This document shows, one piece after another, positions 24,103 to 33,175 of a stretch of 64,000 nucleotides of DNA. The position numbers and the translations under genes were made by a program. This DNA is from CAYRHN01 sp964424115 (GTDB taxonomy: Bacteria; Chloroflexota; Anaerolineae; Anaerolineales; Anaerolineaceae): the NCBI GenBank assembly GCA_964424115.1, contig CAYRHN010000012.1, positions 1 through 64,000 of the forward strand, written 5' to 3'. The stretch's first letter is position 1. Every line of letters begins with the position of its first letter. The notes under the pieces were generated by a model, which made no database searches, was not told where the DNA came from, and saw only the letters and a list, made by a program, of their open reading frames with translations.

Positions 24103-24747
24103 ATGGCACGATATACTGGTCCGGTATGTAAATTATGCCGGCGCGAAGGTGAAAAACTCTTTTTGAAGGGTGAGCGCTGCTTCACCCCCAAGTGTGCTTT
24201 TGAAAAGCGCAGCTACTTCCCCGGCCAACACGGCCGGAGCGGCGGCTCGCGTGGCGGCAGTGAACGTGAATCCGACTACGCGCGCCAACTGCGCGCCAAG
24301 CAGAAGGCTCGCCGCGTGTACGGCATCCTGGAACGCCAGTTCCGCCGCTACTTCGGTGTGGCCCGCCGCAAGACCGGCCTGACCGGCCTGAACCTGCTCC
24401 AGACTCTGGAGCTGCGCCTGGACAACGTCGTTTTCCGCATGGGATATGCAGAAAACCGCTCCCAGGCCCGCCAACTGGTCAATCACGGCCATTTCCTGGT
24501 CAACGGCCTGCGCGCAGACATCCCCTCGATGCTGCTCAAGCCCGGTGATCAGGTTGTCGTTCGCGAGAATGACCGCCAGTTGACCTTCTTCAAGGAACTG
24601 CCTGATCTGGCTGAGAAGCGCCTGTGCGCTTTGTGGCTGGACCGCGATGTGCGGAACCTGAGCGGGCGCGTTTTGCGCCTGCCCGAACGTTCCGAAATTG
24701 ACGGAAGCCTCAACGAACAGCTGATCGTTGAGTACTACTCACGCTAG
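24103..24747 (+). CDS. rpsD: Small ribosomal subunit protein S4
   Basis: The 214 residues start MARYTGPVCKLCRREGEKL with the zinc-binding form of the N-domain (C9, C12, and CFTPKC). The S4 RNA-binding domain (RLDNVVFRMGYAENRSQARQLV) is in the middle. S4 starts 30S assembly and often represses its operon. It lies 15 bp after rpsK. Confidence 0.98.
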   Translation: MARYTGPVCKLCRREGEKLFLKGERCFTPKCAFEKRSYFPGQHGRSGGSRGGSERESDYARQLRAKQKARRVYGILERQFRRYFGVARRKTGLTGLNLLQTLELRLDNVVFRMGYAENRSQARQLVNHGHFLVNGLRADIPSMLLKPGDQVVVRENDRQLTFFKELPDLAEKRLCALWLDRDVRNLSGRVLRLPERSEIDGSLNEQLIVEYYSR

Positions 24748-24801
24748 TTCATTCCAAGTCCGGCGCGCGGTTTTACAGGGTGCGTCGGAGAGAGGTGAAA
24801 C

Positions 24802-25764
24802 GTGACTGCTCAAACAACCATGGTAACGCCAAAGGTCGAGCGCGAAGCTGAAGCTCGCAATTATGGCAAATTTGTCATCACTCCCCTGGAACGCGGTTAT
24901 GGCGTGACATTGGGGAATGCCCTGCGCCGTGTGCTGCTTTCCTCCCTGGAAGGCGCGGCGGTGACCTCCATCCGCGTCTCGGATGTGCTGCATGAGTTCA
25001 GCGACATCCCCGGCGTGCGCGAGGATGTCATCCAGGTCACCCTGCAGATCAAGCAGATCCGCCTGACCATGCATGACGTGGATACCGCCCACCTCCACCT
25101 GGAAGTGCGCGGCGCTGGTGAAGTGACTGCCTCCGATATCCAGGCTCCGCCGGAGATCGAGATCGTCAACCCTGACCTGTACCTGTTCACGGTGGACGAT
25201 CCCCGCACACACCTGGAGATCGAAATGACGGTCGAGCGCGGACGCGGCTACATTCCCGCCAACGAGCGCACCGGGCACATGCCCATCGGCGAACTGCCGG
25301 TGGATGCCATCTTCTCCCCGGTCAAGCGCGTCAACTGGTCGGTCTCCAATGCCCGCGTTGGTCAATCCACCAGCTTCGACCGTCTGACGCTCGAGATTTG
25401 GACCGACGGCACCATCACCCCCGAAAAAGCCCTGGGCGAATCCTCCAAGATCCTGGTGGATCACCTGCGCCTGGTGGCGGGCATCAGCGAAGAAACGCTG
25501 GTCTCTACCGCCGAACGCGAGGTCTCGGGCAGCCGACTGACCAGCGAAGCCGCCGAAACCCCCATCGAAAATCTGGATTTGTCGGTACGCGTCTTCAATT
25601 CTTTGAAGCGCACCGGCATCACCACCGTGGGCGATGTTTTGGACCTGCTGGAAAAGGGCGATGATGCGGTAATGTCCATCCGCAACTTTGGCGAGAAAAG
25701 CCTGGATGAACTTCGACTGAAGATGATCGAAAAAGGCTTCATGCAAGAAAAGAAAACGGAGTAA
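24802..25764 (+). CDS. rpoA: RNA polymerase subunit alpha
   Basis: The 320-residue protein starts at a GTG after GAGAGGTG. The N-terminal dimerisation domain has PLERGYGVTLGNALRRVLLSSL (residues about 30-52 of the fold), and the C-terminal domain (from about residue 250) has ENLDLSVRVFNSLKRTGI and GEKSLDELRLKM, the helices that bind UP elements and activators. rplQ follows after 6 bp. Confidence 0.98.
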   Translation: MTAQTTMVTPKVEREAEARNYGKFVITPLERGYGVTLGNALRRVLLSSLEGAAVTSIRVSDVLHEFSDIPGVREDVIQVTLQIKQIRLTMHDVDTAHLHLEVRGAGEVTASDIQAPPEIEIVNPDLYLFTVDDPRTHLEIEMTVERGRGYIPANERTGHMPIGELPVDAIFSPVKRVNWSVSNARVGQSTSFDRLTLEIWTDGTITPEKALGESSKILVDHLRLVAGISEETLVSTAEREVSGSRLTSEAAETPIENLDLSVRVFNSLKRTGITTVGDVLDLLEKGDDAVMSIRNFGEKSLDELRLKMIEKGFMQEKKTE

Positions 25765-25770
25765 AGAGAG

Positions 25771-26151
25771 ATGCACCATCAGGTTGCAGGTTATCGATTA
25801 GGCCGTACCAAGGACCAGCGCATCGGTTTGCGCCGCACGCTGATCCGCCAGCTCTTCGAGCACGGCCGTTTACAGACTACTCGTGCCAAGGCCATGGCCA
25901 TCCGCGGCGACGCGGAACGCCTGATCACCCTGGCGCGCAAGAGCAGCACCGGCAGCGAGATCGAAAAGGTCAACGCCCGCCGTCTGGCGGCTTCTCGCCT
26001 GGGCAATGCCCCCGAGACCGTCAAGAAGCTGTTTGACGATATCGGCCCGCGTTTCGCCAACCGCAACGGCGGCTACACGCGCATGTTCAAGCTGGGCCCC
26101 CGCCTCGGCGATGCCGCTGAGATGGTTCAGTTGGAGCTGGTCGAAGAGTAA
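25771..26151 (+). CDS. rplQ: Large ribosomal subunit protein L17
   Basis: The 126-residue protein reads RLGRTKDQRIGLRRTLIRQL and GGYTRMFKLGPRLGDAAEMV, the L17 signature. It closes the classical alpha operon and is followed by truA after 45 bp. Confidence 0.97.
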   Translation: MHHQVAGYRLGRTKDQRIGLRRTLIRQLFEHGRLQTTRAKAMAIRGDAERLITLARKSSTGSEIEKVNARRLAASRLGNAPETVKKLFDDIGPRFANRNGGYTRMFKLGPRLGDAAEMVQLELVEE

Positions 26152-26196
26152 ACCACCCGGGAAACCGGTTGGAGTCGGAACCTCCCCCTCTGGGGA

Positions 26197-26931
26197 ATGG
26201 CACATTACCAGATTATTCTCGCCTACGACGGCACAGATTTCCAGGGCTTCCAAAGGCTTGGAAAAGGGCGGTCGGTTCAGGAAGAAGTGGAAAAGGCCCT
26301 GCGCCGGTTGAACTGGCAGGGGCGGGCGATCTTGGGCGCCGGACGCACCGATACTGGTGTGCACGCCGGCGGACAGGTAGCCGCCTTCGACCTGGATTGG
26401 CCGCATTCAGCCGGGGACTTGCAGAACGCGCTCAACGCGTTCCTGCCGGAGGATGTGGCGGTGTTGGGCGTGCACGAAGCAGCCGCGGATTTTCATCCGC
26501 GCTACGATGCCCGCGCCCGCACCTATACCTACCGCATCTACCACCTGCCCCAGCGCGATCCGCTCCAAGAGCGCTTCGCCTGGCGCGTGTGGCCCCCGCT
26601 GGACCTTTCCACCCTTCAGGAAGCCGCCAGCCTGCTGCCCGGAGAACACGACTTTGCCGCATTCGGCGCGCCGCACAAAAAAGGCGGCAGCACCGTACGC
26701 AGGGTCTTCCGGGCGGTATGGGAGCAACAGGCCGGAGGCCTGCTGTTCGAGATCTGCGCGAACGCCTTCCTCTACCACATGGTCCGCCGCCTGGTTTATA
26801 CCCAGGTGCTGGCGGGCTCGGGCAAGTTGGCGCTCCAGGATCTGGCGCAGGGCGTGCTCGCGGCTCAACCGCAGCCCCCTGGCCTTGCTCCCGCGCACGG
26901 GTTGGTACTCAAAGAAGTGCTGTACAGGTGA
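26197..26931 (+). CDS. truA: tRNA pseudouridine synthase A
   Basis: The 244-residue enzyme makes pseudouridine at positions 38-40 of tRNA anticodon stems. The catalytic motif GAGRTDTGVHA includes the nucleophilic Asp (near residue 52). FQRLGKGRSVQEEVEKAL and the FLYHMVRRLV motif near the C terminus are conserved. truA often sits between rplQ and rplM, as here. Confidence 0.97.
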   Translation: MAHYQIILAYDGTDFQGFQRLGKGRSVQEEVEKALRRLNWQGRAILGAGRTDTGVHAGGQVAAFDLDWPHSAGDLQNALNAFLPEDVAVLGVHEAAADFHPRYDARARTYTYRIYHLPQRDPLQERFAWRVWPPLDLSTLQEAASLLPGEHDFAAFGAPHKKGGSTVRRVFRAVWEQQAGGLLFEICANAFLYHMVRRLVYTQVLAGSGKLALQDLAQGVLAAQPQPPGLAPAHGLVLKEVLYR

Positions 26932-27012
26932 GAGATCTACGCAAGCCCTCCCGTTCAAACCCGCACTGGGTCAGAGCAGGGGGGGGAGTACTTGATTGAG
27001 GAGAAGTCAAAA

Positions 27013-27438
27013 GTGGACAAGACTTACGTCCCAAAAGGAATACAGCCAACCGAATGGCTCCTGGTGGATGCCAATGAGCAGAATTTGGGCCGCCTGGCGA
27101 CCCAGATCGCCCATTATCTGCTGGGCAAGCACAAACCCACCTACACCCCCGGTGTGGAAACGGGCGACGGCGTGGTGGTGATCAATGCCGCGCGCATCAG
27201 CGCCACCCCCAAGCGCCAGCTTTCCGAGTTCTACTACCGTCATTCGGGCTATCCCGGCGGTTTAACCAAGACCAGCATGCGCGACCAACTGCTCTTCCAC
27301 CCGGACCGCGTCATCCGCGCCGCGGTGTGGGGCATGCTCCCGCACAACAAGCTGGGCCGCCGCCTGATCAAAAAACTTCGCATCTACGCCGGCAATGAGC
27401 ATCCGCACGAAGCTCAGACCCCGCGTAAGGTCGAGTAA
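27013..27438 (+). CDS. rplM: Large ribosomal subunit protein L13
   Basis: The product has about 141 residues if the GTG at 27013 is used (GAGGAG 9 nt upstream); an in-frame TTG at 26992 with GGGGAG upstream would add seven residues and cannot be excluded. The core motifs LVDANEQNLGRLATQIA, GVETGDGVVVINA and GMLPHNKLGRRLIKKLRIY identify L13. It pairs with rpsI, as in almost all bacteria. Confidence 0.96.
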   Translation: MDKTYVPKGIQPTEWLLVDANEQNLGRLATQIAHYLLGKHKPTYTPGVETGDGVVVINAARISATPKRQLSEFYYRHSGYPGGLTKTSMRDQLLFHPDRVIRAAVWGMLPHNKLGRRLIKKLRIYAGNEHPHEAQTPRKVE

Positions 27439-27453
27439 AGGAGAGTTGCCAAA

Positions 27454-27849
27454 ATGTCCATTCAGTATTTTGAGGGCATTGGCCGCCGCAAGGAGGCCTC
27501 GGCGCGTGTGCGCGTCATGAGCGGCTCGGGCAAGTTCATCGTGAACGACAAACCGGTGGAAGATTACTTCCCCCGCCTGGGTGATGTGGATGCAATCCTG
27601 CGCCCCCTGGCGGCCATCGGACAGGACCGCGCCACCTACGATATCACCGTGGTGGTGACGGGCGGCGGCATCACCGGCCAGACCGACTCGGTCAAGCTGG
27701 GATTGGCCCGCGCCCTGGTCAAGATGAACCCTGAGAACACCTCTGCGATGCGCAAGGATGGTCTGCTGACCCGCGATCCCCGTATCAAGGAACGCAAGAA
27801 GCCAGGCCTCAAACGCGCCCGCAAGGCACCCACCTACACCAAGCGTTAA
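27454..27849 (+). CDS. rpsI: Small ribosomal subunit protein S9
   Basis: The 131 residues start YFEGIGRRKEASARVRV and end RDPRIKERKKPGLKRARKAP with the conserved tail that contacts P-site tRNA (YTKR). It is the last gene of the ribosomal block and is followed by a strong terminator. Confidence 0.98.
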   Translation: MSIQYFEGIGRRKEASARVRVMSGSGKFIVNDKPVEDYFPRLGDVDAILRPLAAIGQDRATYDITVVVTGGGITGQTDSVKLGLARALVKMNPENTSAMRKDGLLTRDPRIKERKKPGLKRARKAPTYTKR

Positions 27850-27874
27850 GCCGCTTCTGGGTGTGTACGATCTG

Positions 27875-27917
27875 GATGCGTTTTGTGCTCCTTGCGGAGT
27901 ACAAAACGCATCTTTTA
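27875..27917 (+). terminator. Terminator of the ribosomal protein block
   Basis: A 17-bp stem (27875-27891 with 27896-27912; one G-U pair) has a 4-nt loop TTGC and is followed by TTTT. It begins 26 bp after the rpsI stop. Confidence 0.88.
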
Positions 27918-27922
27918 AATCC

Positions 27923-27973
27923 GTAATGCAGGCCTCGGCCTGTTACCATCCGGAGACGCAGGCTAAAGCCTGC
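27923..27973. repeat. Two GC-rich palindromes
   Basis: GTAATGCAGGCC-TC-GGCCTGTTAC (27923-27946) and GCAGGCTAAAGCCTGC (27958-27973) are back-to-back palindromes. The second type is dispersed in many genomes as a REP-like element. They lie just before the MazG gene. Confidence 0.6.
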
Positions 27974-27992
27974 CTTACAGGAAGATTAGGAG

Positions 27993-29081
27993 ATGAGCAT
28001 GATCGAACCCGGTGAAACCCCCCTGACCCTGGTGGACGCCCGCACGCTGAAAGGCGCGCACGTGCCGCCCTTCCCCACTTCTGCCAATGCCCTGCTGCTG
28101 CACATCTCCGCCCCCGGCGCGGCCGCGCAGGCCCAGGCAGCCCTGCTGGCGCTCTACCCGCCGGCCCACACCGTCTGGCTGGTGTGCAAACCCGGCCAGC
28201 CGCGCGAGGGGGATGTCTCGCTGCTGTTGAGCGAGCTGGGTGAATACGCCGGGCGCAAGTCTCTGGCGCAGGCTGCCGCATTGTATGTGCCGCGCCTGGG
28301 CGAGGATACCTCCTTCGAGGCCTTCCACGAGATCGTCGCTCACCTGCGCGCCCCAGACGGCTGCCCCTGGGACCGCGAGCAGACCCATGCCTCCCTGCGC
28401 CAGCATCTGCTGGGAGAAACCTACGAAGCCCTCTCCGCTATGGATTCCGCCGACCCGGCGGAAATGAGCGAGGAATTCGGCGACCTGCTGCTGCAGATCG
28501 TCCTCAACGCCCAGATCGGCAGCGAGACCGGCGCCTTCAACATGGCTGCCGTGCTGCAGGGCATCCACCGCAAGATCGTCCGCCGCCACCCGCATGTCTT
28601 CGGCGAGGTGCAGGTGGACGGGGTCGGCGGGGTGCTGCAAAATTGGGAGAAGATCAAAGAAGCCGAGCGCCGGCAAAACGGCTCGCCTGAAAAGCCCAAG
28701 GGATTGCTGGACGGCGTGCCGCAAACCTTCCCGGCCCTGGCCCAGGCCCAGGAGATCCAGGCCCGCGCCGCGCGGGTCAAGTTCGATTGGGATTCGATCG
28801 AACCGGTCTGGGAGAAGCTGATGGAGGAGATCGACGAGGTGAAAGAAGCCGAAACCCCCGCCGAACGCGAGAAAGAGCTGGGCGACCTGCTTTTTGCCGC
28901 GGTCAACCTGATCCGCTGGTACGGGGTGGACGCCGAAGGCGCCCTGCGCGGCTCTAACCAGCGCTTCCGCGAGCGTTTTGCCTATATCGAACGGTCCGCC
29001 CGCGCCAAAGACCGCCCGCTGACCGAGATGACCTTCCAGGAAATGGACTCCCTCTGGGAAGAGGCGAAGAAAAATCATTAA
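27993..29081 (+). CDS. mazG: MazG-family nucleoside triphosphate pyrophosphohydrolase
   Basis: The 362-residue protein hydrolyses (d)NTPs to monophosphates. The first MazG domain starts near residue 105: FHEIVAHLRAPDGCPWDREQTH, then the EExxE-type metal site (LLGETYEALSAM, EEFGDLLLQIVL). A second MazG repeat is near 270-330 (EEIDEVKEAE, EKELGDLLFAAVNLIRW). The first ~95 residues end in AALYVPRLGE, which resembles the end of the tetrapyrrole methylase domain fused to MazG in YabN-type proteins; the catalytic part of that domain is missing. It lies after the ribosomal terminator and is followed by a dispersed intergenic repeat. Confidence 0.92.
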   Translation: MSMIEPGETPLTLVDARTLKGAHVPPFPTSANALLLHISAPGAAAQAQAALLALYPPAHTVWLVCKPGQPREGDVSLLLSELGEYAGRKSLAQAAALYVPRLGEDTSFEAFHEIVAHLRAPDGCPWDREQTHASLRQHLLGETYEALSAMDSADPAEMSEEFGDLLLQIVLNAQIGSETGAFNMAAVLQGIHRKIVRRHPHVFGEVQVDGVGGVLQNWEKIKEAERRQNGSPEKPKGLLDGVPQTFPALAQAQEIQARAARVKFDWDSIEPVWEKLMEEIDEVKEAETPAEREKELGDLLFAAVNLIRWYGVDAEGALRGSNQRFRERFAYIERSARAKDRPLTEMTFQEMDSLWEEAKKNH

Positions 29082-29180
29082 CCACGGATCAGCACAGATG
29101 AACCCGGATAAAAACCTTTTTATAAAAACTTAAGATCTTATCCGTGTTCATCCGCTTTTATCTGTGTTCATCTGTGGTTA
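29079..29180. repeat. Imperfect inverted repeat, CTGTGGTTA family
   Basis: The left arm begins TAACCACGGATCAGCACAGA and ends near 29111; the right arm (29137-29180) reads TTATCTGTGTTCATCTGTGG then TTA. The two arms are roughly complementary. Related pieces occur at 34441-34473, 37092-37108 and 58010-58078. It overlaps the mazG stop codon. Confidence 0.6.
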
Positions 29181-29195
29181 AATAAATATAATTCT

Positions 29196-30512
29196 ATGTT
29201 CACCAGCCTGCGCAATTTCTTCTTTGGCCCGCCGAACCCGCCCAGCTTCGACCCCGCTTCCCCGCGCGAGGTGCGGCGCAACTTCCGCCTGTCGGTAGCC
29301 AACGGGGTGCTGTTCATCCTGTCCGATTCGCTGACCGACCCGACCCTGGTGCTGGTGGCCTTCCTCTCTGCGCTGACCAATTCGCCTTTCCTGCTCGGGC
29401 TGGTGGTGCCGATCCAATCCGCCGCCTGGGCCTTGCCGCAGATCTTTGTCTCCGGGCGGCTGCAATCCTGGCCGGTCAAGCTCGACCTCTACCGGCGCAT
29501 GTCGCTGGTGCGCATCCTCTCCTGGCTGATGCTGGCCCTGACGATCAACTTCGTCAGCGACCCGCACTGGGCGGTGCTGGCCTTTTTTGTCTCGTTCTCG
29601 ATCGCCTCACTGGCCTCGGGGGTTGCCGGCCTGCCCTTCCTGGAAGTGATCAGCAAGACCATTCCCCCGCACCGGCGCGGGGAGGTCTTTGCCTGGCGCC
29701 TGGGGTTGGGCGGATTGCTGGCCATCGGCGGCAGTTTTTTGGTGCGCTGGATGGTGGGCGAAAATTCTCCGCTGCCCTTCCCCTCCAACTTCGGACTGCT
29801 GGCCTTCTGCATGTTTGTCATCGCGTCCATTTCGCTGGTGGTCTTTCACCACATCCGCGAGGCGCCCGATTCCACCCCGGCCCCGCGCCGCACCACCCGT
29901 CAGCAAATGGGCGCCGCACTGGCTGAGCTGCGCAGCAACGCCAATTACCGCCGCCTGTTGGCCGGGCAGTCGCTGCTGACCCTGGCGGCTTCGGCCACGC
30001 CCTTCTTTGCCGTGTATGTGCAGGAGCAGCTGGGCGGCAGCAAGGACTGGGTGGGCATCTACCTGGGGGTGATCATGGTCACTAACCTGCTCGCCAATAT
30101 CCTCTTCGGCTGGCTGTCGCGCCGGGCGGGCAACCAGCGCGTGCTGGTGGCGGCGCTTTCCACCGGCGCGGCCATGTCGCTGGGCGTGCTGCTGTTGGCC
30201 CTGTTGGGCGGACCGCTGGGGATCTCCCCCTTGGCGGCCTCGCTCTGGCTGGTGCCGGTCTTTGTCTTTTCCGCCGTGCGCACCACCGGCGTGGCGGTCT
30301 CGTCCAACAGTTTATTAATGAATATCACCCCCGACGACAAGCGCTCGTTGTTGATCGGCTTCAATCAGACCTTTTTGGGGGGGATCATGCTGGTCAACGG
30401 CCTGAGCGGGCTGGTGGTGGGCTGGCTGGGTCTGCCGGCGCTGGTGGCCTTCACCCTGTTGATGCATCTGGGGGCGCTGTTCCTCATCCTGGGGGTGAGG
30501 GAAAGACATTAG
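29196..30512 (+). CDS. Major facilitator superfamily transporter
   Basis: The 438-residue protein has about 11-12 hydrophobic segments in two halves with a hydrophilic middle loop (APRRTTRQQMGAALAELRSN, near 230-250). The loops carry MFS-like basic motifs (LSRRAGNQRVLVAAL). The N-terminal FFFGPPNPPSFDPASPREVRRNF is an unusually long cytoplasmic start. The substrate cannot be told; the general shape fits small-molecule or drug exporters. It stands alone between two repeat-rich gaps. Confidence 0.85.
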   Translation: MFTSLRNFFFGPPNPPSFDPASPREVRRNFRLSVANGVLFILSDSLTDPTLVLVAFLSALTNSPFLLGLVVPIQSAAWALPQIFVSGRLQSWPVKLDLYRRMSLVRILSWLMLALTINFVSDPHWAVLAFFVSFSIASLASGVAGLPFLEVISKTIPPHRRGEVFAWRLGLGGLLAIGGSFLVRWMVGENSPLPFPSNFGLLAFCMFVIASISLVVFHHIREAPDSTPAPRRTTRQQMGAALAELRSNANYRRLLAGQSLLTLAASATPFFAVYVQEQLGGSKDWVGIYLGVIMVTNLLANILFGWLSRRAGNQRVLVAALSTGAAMSLGVLLLALLGGPLGISPLAASLWLVPVFVFSAVRTTGVAVSSNSLLMNITPDDKRSLLIGFNQTFLGGIMLVNGLSGLVVGWLGLPALVAFTLLMHLGALFLILGVRERH

Positions 30513-30838
30513 TGAACATCGCGGCAGATGCAAGTTGGGGCAAATCTTTAAACGCGAAGGCGCGAAGATGCAAAGGCAAGCTGGATGAGCCACGAAGGAC
30601 ACGAAGGATGAAAAATCTGGGTGATCCATCGTGCTCATCGTGACTGAAGAGATTGGCGGTGAAGAATACGACGATACATGACGATACATGAAGAAGAAAA
30701 CCTTAGTGATCTATCGTGCTCTTCCTGGCTGAAAAGGGAAGCTTCCGCGCATACGAAGATGTCTGAATTTCTATTGCTTTTGATGGCTAAATTGTAAAAT
30801 CCAATTATAATGAACTATCCCATCCGCGAGGTATGTCC
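30513..30838. other. Intergenic region with short repeats
   Basis: These 326 bp hold no convincing gene. They contain a tandem ACGATACATG pair (30671-30690), ACGAAGG/ACGAAGGATG repeats (30593-30611) and two imperfect copies of a GTGATCTATCGTGCTC-like block (about 30621-30645 and 30699-30725). A TATAAT at 30806-30811 may be the -10 box for the next gene. Confidence 0.55.
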
Positions 30839-31495
30839 ATGATCACCACCATTACCCTTTCTTTGCCCCTGAAAATGGGTACGGTCAATTGTTACCTGGT
30901 CAAATCCGGTCCGGGATTCATCCTGGTCGATACCGGCAGTTCCAACCAGCGCTCTGCGTTGGAGCAGGAACTGGCGCGCGCCGGCTGCCAACCCGGCGAT
31001 CTGCGCCTGATCCTCATCACCCACGGCGATTTCGACCACACCGGTAATGTTGTCTATCTGCGTAGAAAATTCGGTGCGAAGATCGCCATGCACCGCGACG
31101 ACGCCGCGATGTTGGAGCACGGGGATATGTTCGCCAACCGCAAGAAGGGCAACCCGTTGCTGCGCTGGATCGCCCCGCGTATGTTTGGTTTTGGCAAGGC
31201 GCAGCAGGGTTCTCCGGACCTGCTGGTGGAGGATGGCTTCTCCCTGGAGGAATTCGGCTGGCAGGCGAGAATCGTCTCCATTCCCGGACATTCCAAAGGT
31301 TCGATCGGCGTGCTGACCACCGAGGGCGACTTGCTGTGTGGGGACCTGTTTGAAAATGTCAAGCAGCCCGCCTACAACTCGATCATGGATGATCTGGTCA
31401 CTGCCCGCGCCAGCGCTGAGAAGTTGAAAAGCCTGGGAGTGTGCACGGTCTACCCGGGGCACGGGCGGCCGTTCCAACTGGAACAATTGAGCTAG
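30839..31495 (+). CDS. Metallo-beta-lactamase fold hydrolase
   Basis: The 218-residue protein starts at the ATG at 30839, 7 nt after GAGG; an ATG two codons upstream is too close to that site. The fold's metal ligands are visible: THGDFDH (HxxxDH form, near residue 62), the His of IPGHSKGS, the Asp of LLCGDLFE and the His of YPGHGRP. Such proteins are glyoxalase II-like or related hydrolases. Substrate is unknown. Confidence 0.9.
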   Translation: MITTITLSLPLKMGTVNCYLVKSGPGFILVDTGSSNQRSALEQELARAGCQPGDLRLILITHGDFDHTGNVVYLRRKFGAKIAMHRDDAAMLEHGDMFANRKKGNPLLRWIAPRMFGFGKAQQGSPDLLVEDGFSLEEFGWQARIVSIPGHSKGSIGVLTTEGDLLCGDLFENVKQPAYNSIMDDLVTARASAEKLKSLGVCTVYPGHGRPFQLEQLS

Positions 31496-31526
31496 AACAG
31501 TTTTCCCCCTCCTGAAGGAAAGGCAG

Positions 31527-32174
31527 CTACACGATCTTGCCCATCAACTGCCCGGTGTTGAGGGAATGCAGCTTCATGATCACATTCAGCCAGATCATTT
31601 CCCGCTTTTCCGGGCGGGTATCCTGGGAAATTTGCATGTTCAGGATCTCGACCCCGGCCAGTTGGGCAGCCACGGCGCGGAAGCCTTCTTCATTATAATT
31701 GTTGAACAGGCGTCCATCCTGATAGGTTTCCTGGTCGCCAAAGCGGAACGAAGCGTAGAAAACACCCCCTGGTTTTAACGCGCGCACCAGCGGGCGCAGG
31801 GCATTGAGGATCAGCGCCTTGGGCACATGCAGCAGCGAGGCATTGGCCCACACGCCGTCAAACTCGCACACAAAATCCACATCTTGAAAGCGCAGCAGGC
31901 GCACCGGCAGGCCGGTCACTGTGCGCGCCCGCTCTACCATGGTTGGCGAGGCATCGAAGGCCGTCACCTTATGGCCCATCTGCAAGAAGCGCTTGCTGTC
32001 CCGCCCGGAGCCGCAGCCGGCATCCAGGATCTTTCCCCCCGGCGGCAGCAGCGCCAGGAAGGGGTCCTGCCAGGCTGAAAAATTCAACCCGACGGTATGT
32101 TCAAAGAACTCCTTGGCGTTCTCATTGTAGAACTGGAGGGTTTGCGCTTCAATATCCCGCGGGTCGCTGTTCAT
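31527..32174 (-). CDS. Class I SAM-dependent methyltransferase
   Basis: The 215-residue protein has the SAM-binding motif ILDAGCGSGRDSKRF (near residue 50) and the acidic loop VTAFDASPTMVERA. FDGVWANASLLHVPK is the post-II motif. It resembles the small-molecule methyltransferase group. It converges with the hydrolase gene at 30839 and lies next to the phosphodiesterase at 32220 on the same strand, with a 45-bp gap. The substrate is unknown. Confidence 0.9.
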   Translation of the reverse strand: MNSDPRDIEAQTLQFYNENAKEFFEHTVGLNFSAWQDPFLALLPPGGKILDAGCGSGRDSKRFLQMGHKVTAFDASPTMVERARTVTGLPVRLLRFQDVDFVCEFDGVWANASLLHVPKALILNALRPLVRALKPGGVFYASFRFGDQETYQDGRLFNNYNEEGFRAVAAQLAGVEILNMQISQDTRPEKREMIWLNVIMKLHSLNTGQLMGKIV

Positions 32175-32219
32175 GGCGTTATTGTATCACGACATGAAGC
32201 TGCCCGCCGGACAAGCTCT

Positions 32220-32969
32220 TTAACTGCGCCGCTTGTTGGGCATCTTCTGGGCGGTCTTGGCCGGGTCGTCGGTCAGCACTGCGTCGCACTTGAGCAGGCG
32301 GTAATACCAGACGCGCCCCTCGGGGGTGGTGTCCAGCGGGCAAACGTATTGCCCGCGCCGGTGCGCCAGCCAGGTGAAGAAGGGATTGAGCACCAGCAGC
32401 GGCCAGAAGGGACCGAGCAGCTGCGGCCCTTTGAGCGGGGCCACGCGGCTGAGGTTAATCCAGCCCATCGGGATATCCGGGGCGTAATTGTGTACCGATT
32501 GGATGCGCGCCAGGCTGAAGGACAACACGATGGTGCGCTCGCGGATGCCGCACCGTTCCAACAGTTCCACCAGTTGCTTCACCACCTCCAGTTCCAGGAA
32601 GCGGTCGGTTTTCAGTTCCAGCGCCAGGGCCACGTCGGGGGGCAGGATGGCGGCCACCTCTTCCAGGGTGGGGATGCGCTCGTCCTCGAAGCCCACCCGC
32701 CCGTAGGAGGCGCTTAATTCCTTGAGCTGGGCCAGGGTCTTTTCGGCCACCGGGCCGCTGCCGTTGGTGGTGCGGTCCACCGTGCCGTCGTGGATGCACA
32801 TGAACACGCCGTCGGCGCTCAGGTGCAGGTCGGTCTCCAGGATGTCGGCCCCATCCGCAATGGCATGCCGGAAGGAGGCCAGGGTGTTCTCCGGGCAGGC
32901 GGCGCGGTTGCCGCGGTGGGCCATCAGGTAAGGGGGGTGCTTGCCGGGAATGGAAAGTTGTCGGGTCAT
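32220..32969 (-). CDS. Glycerophosphodiester phosphodiesterase family protein
   Basis: The 249-residue protein has HRGNRAACPENTLASF (catalytic His and the Glu/Asn pair), the ETDLHLSADG metal motif and IHDGTVDRTTNG (second catalytic His). This is the GDPD TIM barrel that splits glycerophosphodiesters into glycerol 3-phosphate and alcohol. No signal peptide is visible, so it is probably cytoplasmic. ALELKTDRFLEL is the typical ExK motif. Confidence 0.93.
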   Translation of the reverse strand: MTRQLSIPGKHPPYLMAHRGNRAACPENTLASFRHAIADGADILETDLHLSADGVFMCIHDGTVDRTTNGSGPVAEKTLAQLKELSASYGRVGFEDERIPTLEEVAAILPPDVALALELKTDRFLELEVVKQLVELLERCGIRERTIVLSFSLARIQSVHNYAPDIPMGWINLSRVAPLKGPQLLGPFWPLLVLNPFFTWLAHRRGQYVCPLDTTPEGRVWYYRLLKCDAVLTDDPAKTAQKMPNKRRS

Positions 32970-33085
32970 CGTTGATTCTCAGGGAATGGATTTGTGCTGC
33001 GCCGCGCAAGGGCTCAGCAGACCAGGACAAAACAGGGCAGAAAAGCCTGCCTGAAAAGCCCTTTTTAGAAATATTAAAGTGATAC

Positions 33086-33113
33086 TTGACAATTTCAAAA
33101 AAATTGGTATAAT
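33086..33113 (+). promoter_or_regulatory. Consensus promoter for the gene at 33176
   Basis: TTGACA (33086-33091) and TATAAT (33108-33113) are both perfect, with a 16-bp spacer and an extended TGG before the -10. The surrounding 60 bp are AT-rich in contrast to the region. Confidence 0.85.
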
Positions 33114-33175
33114 AATTATGAATTTGTGAAACAAAACTAAATAATTTTATTCTGACCCTTCCCAAAGGAGCCGAA

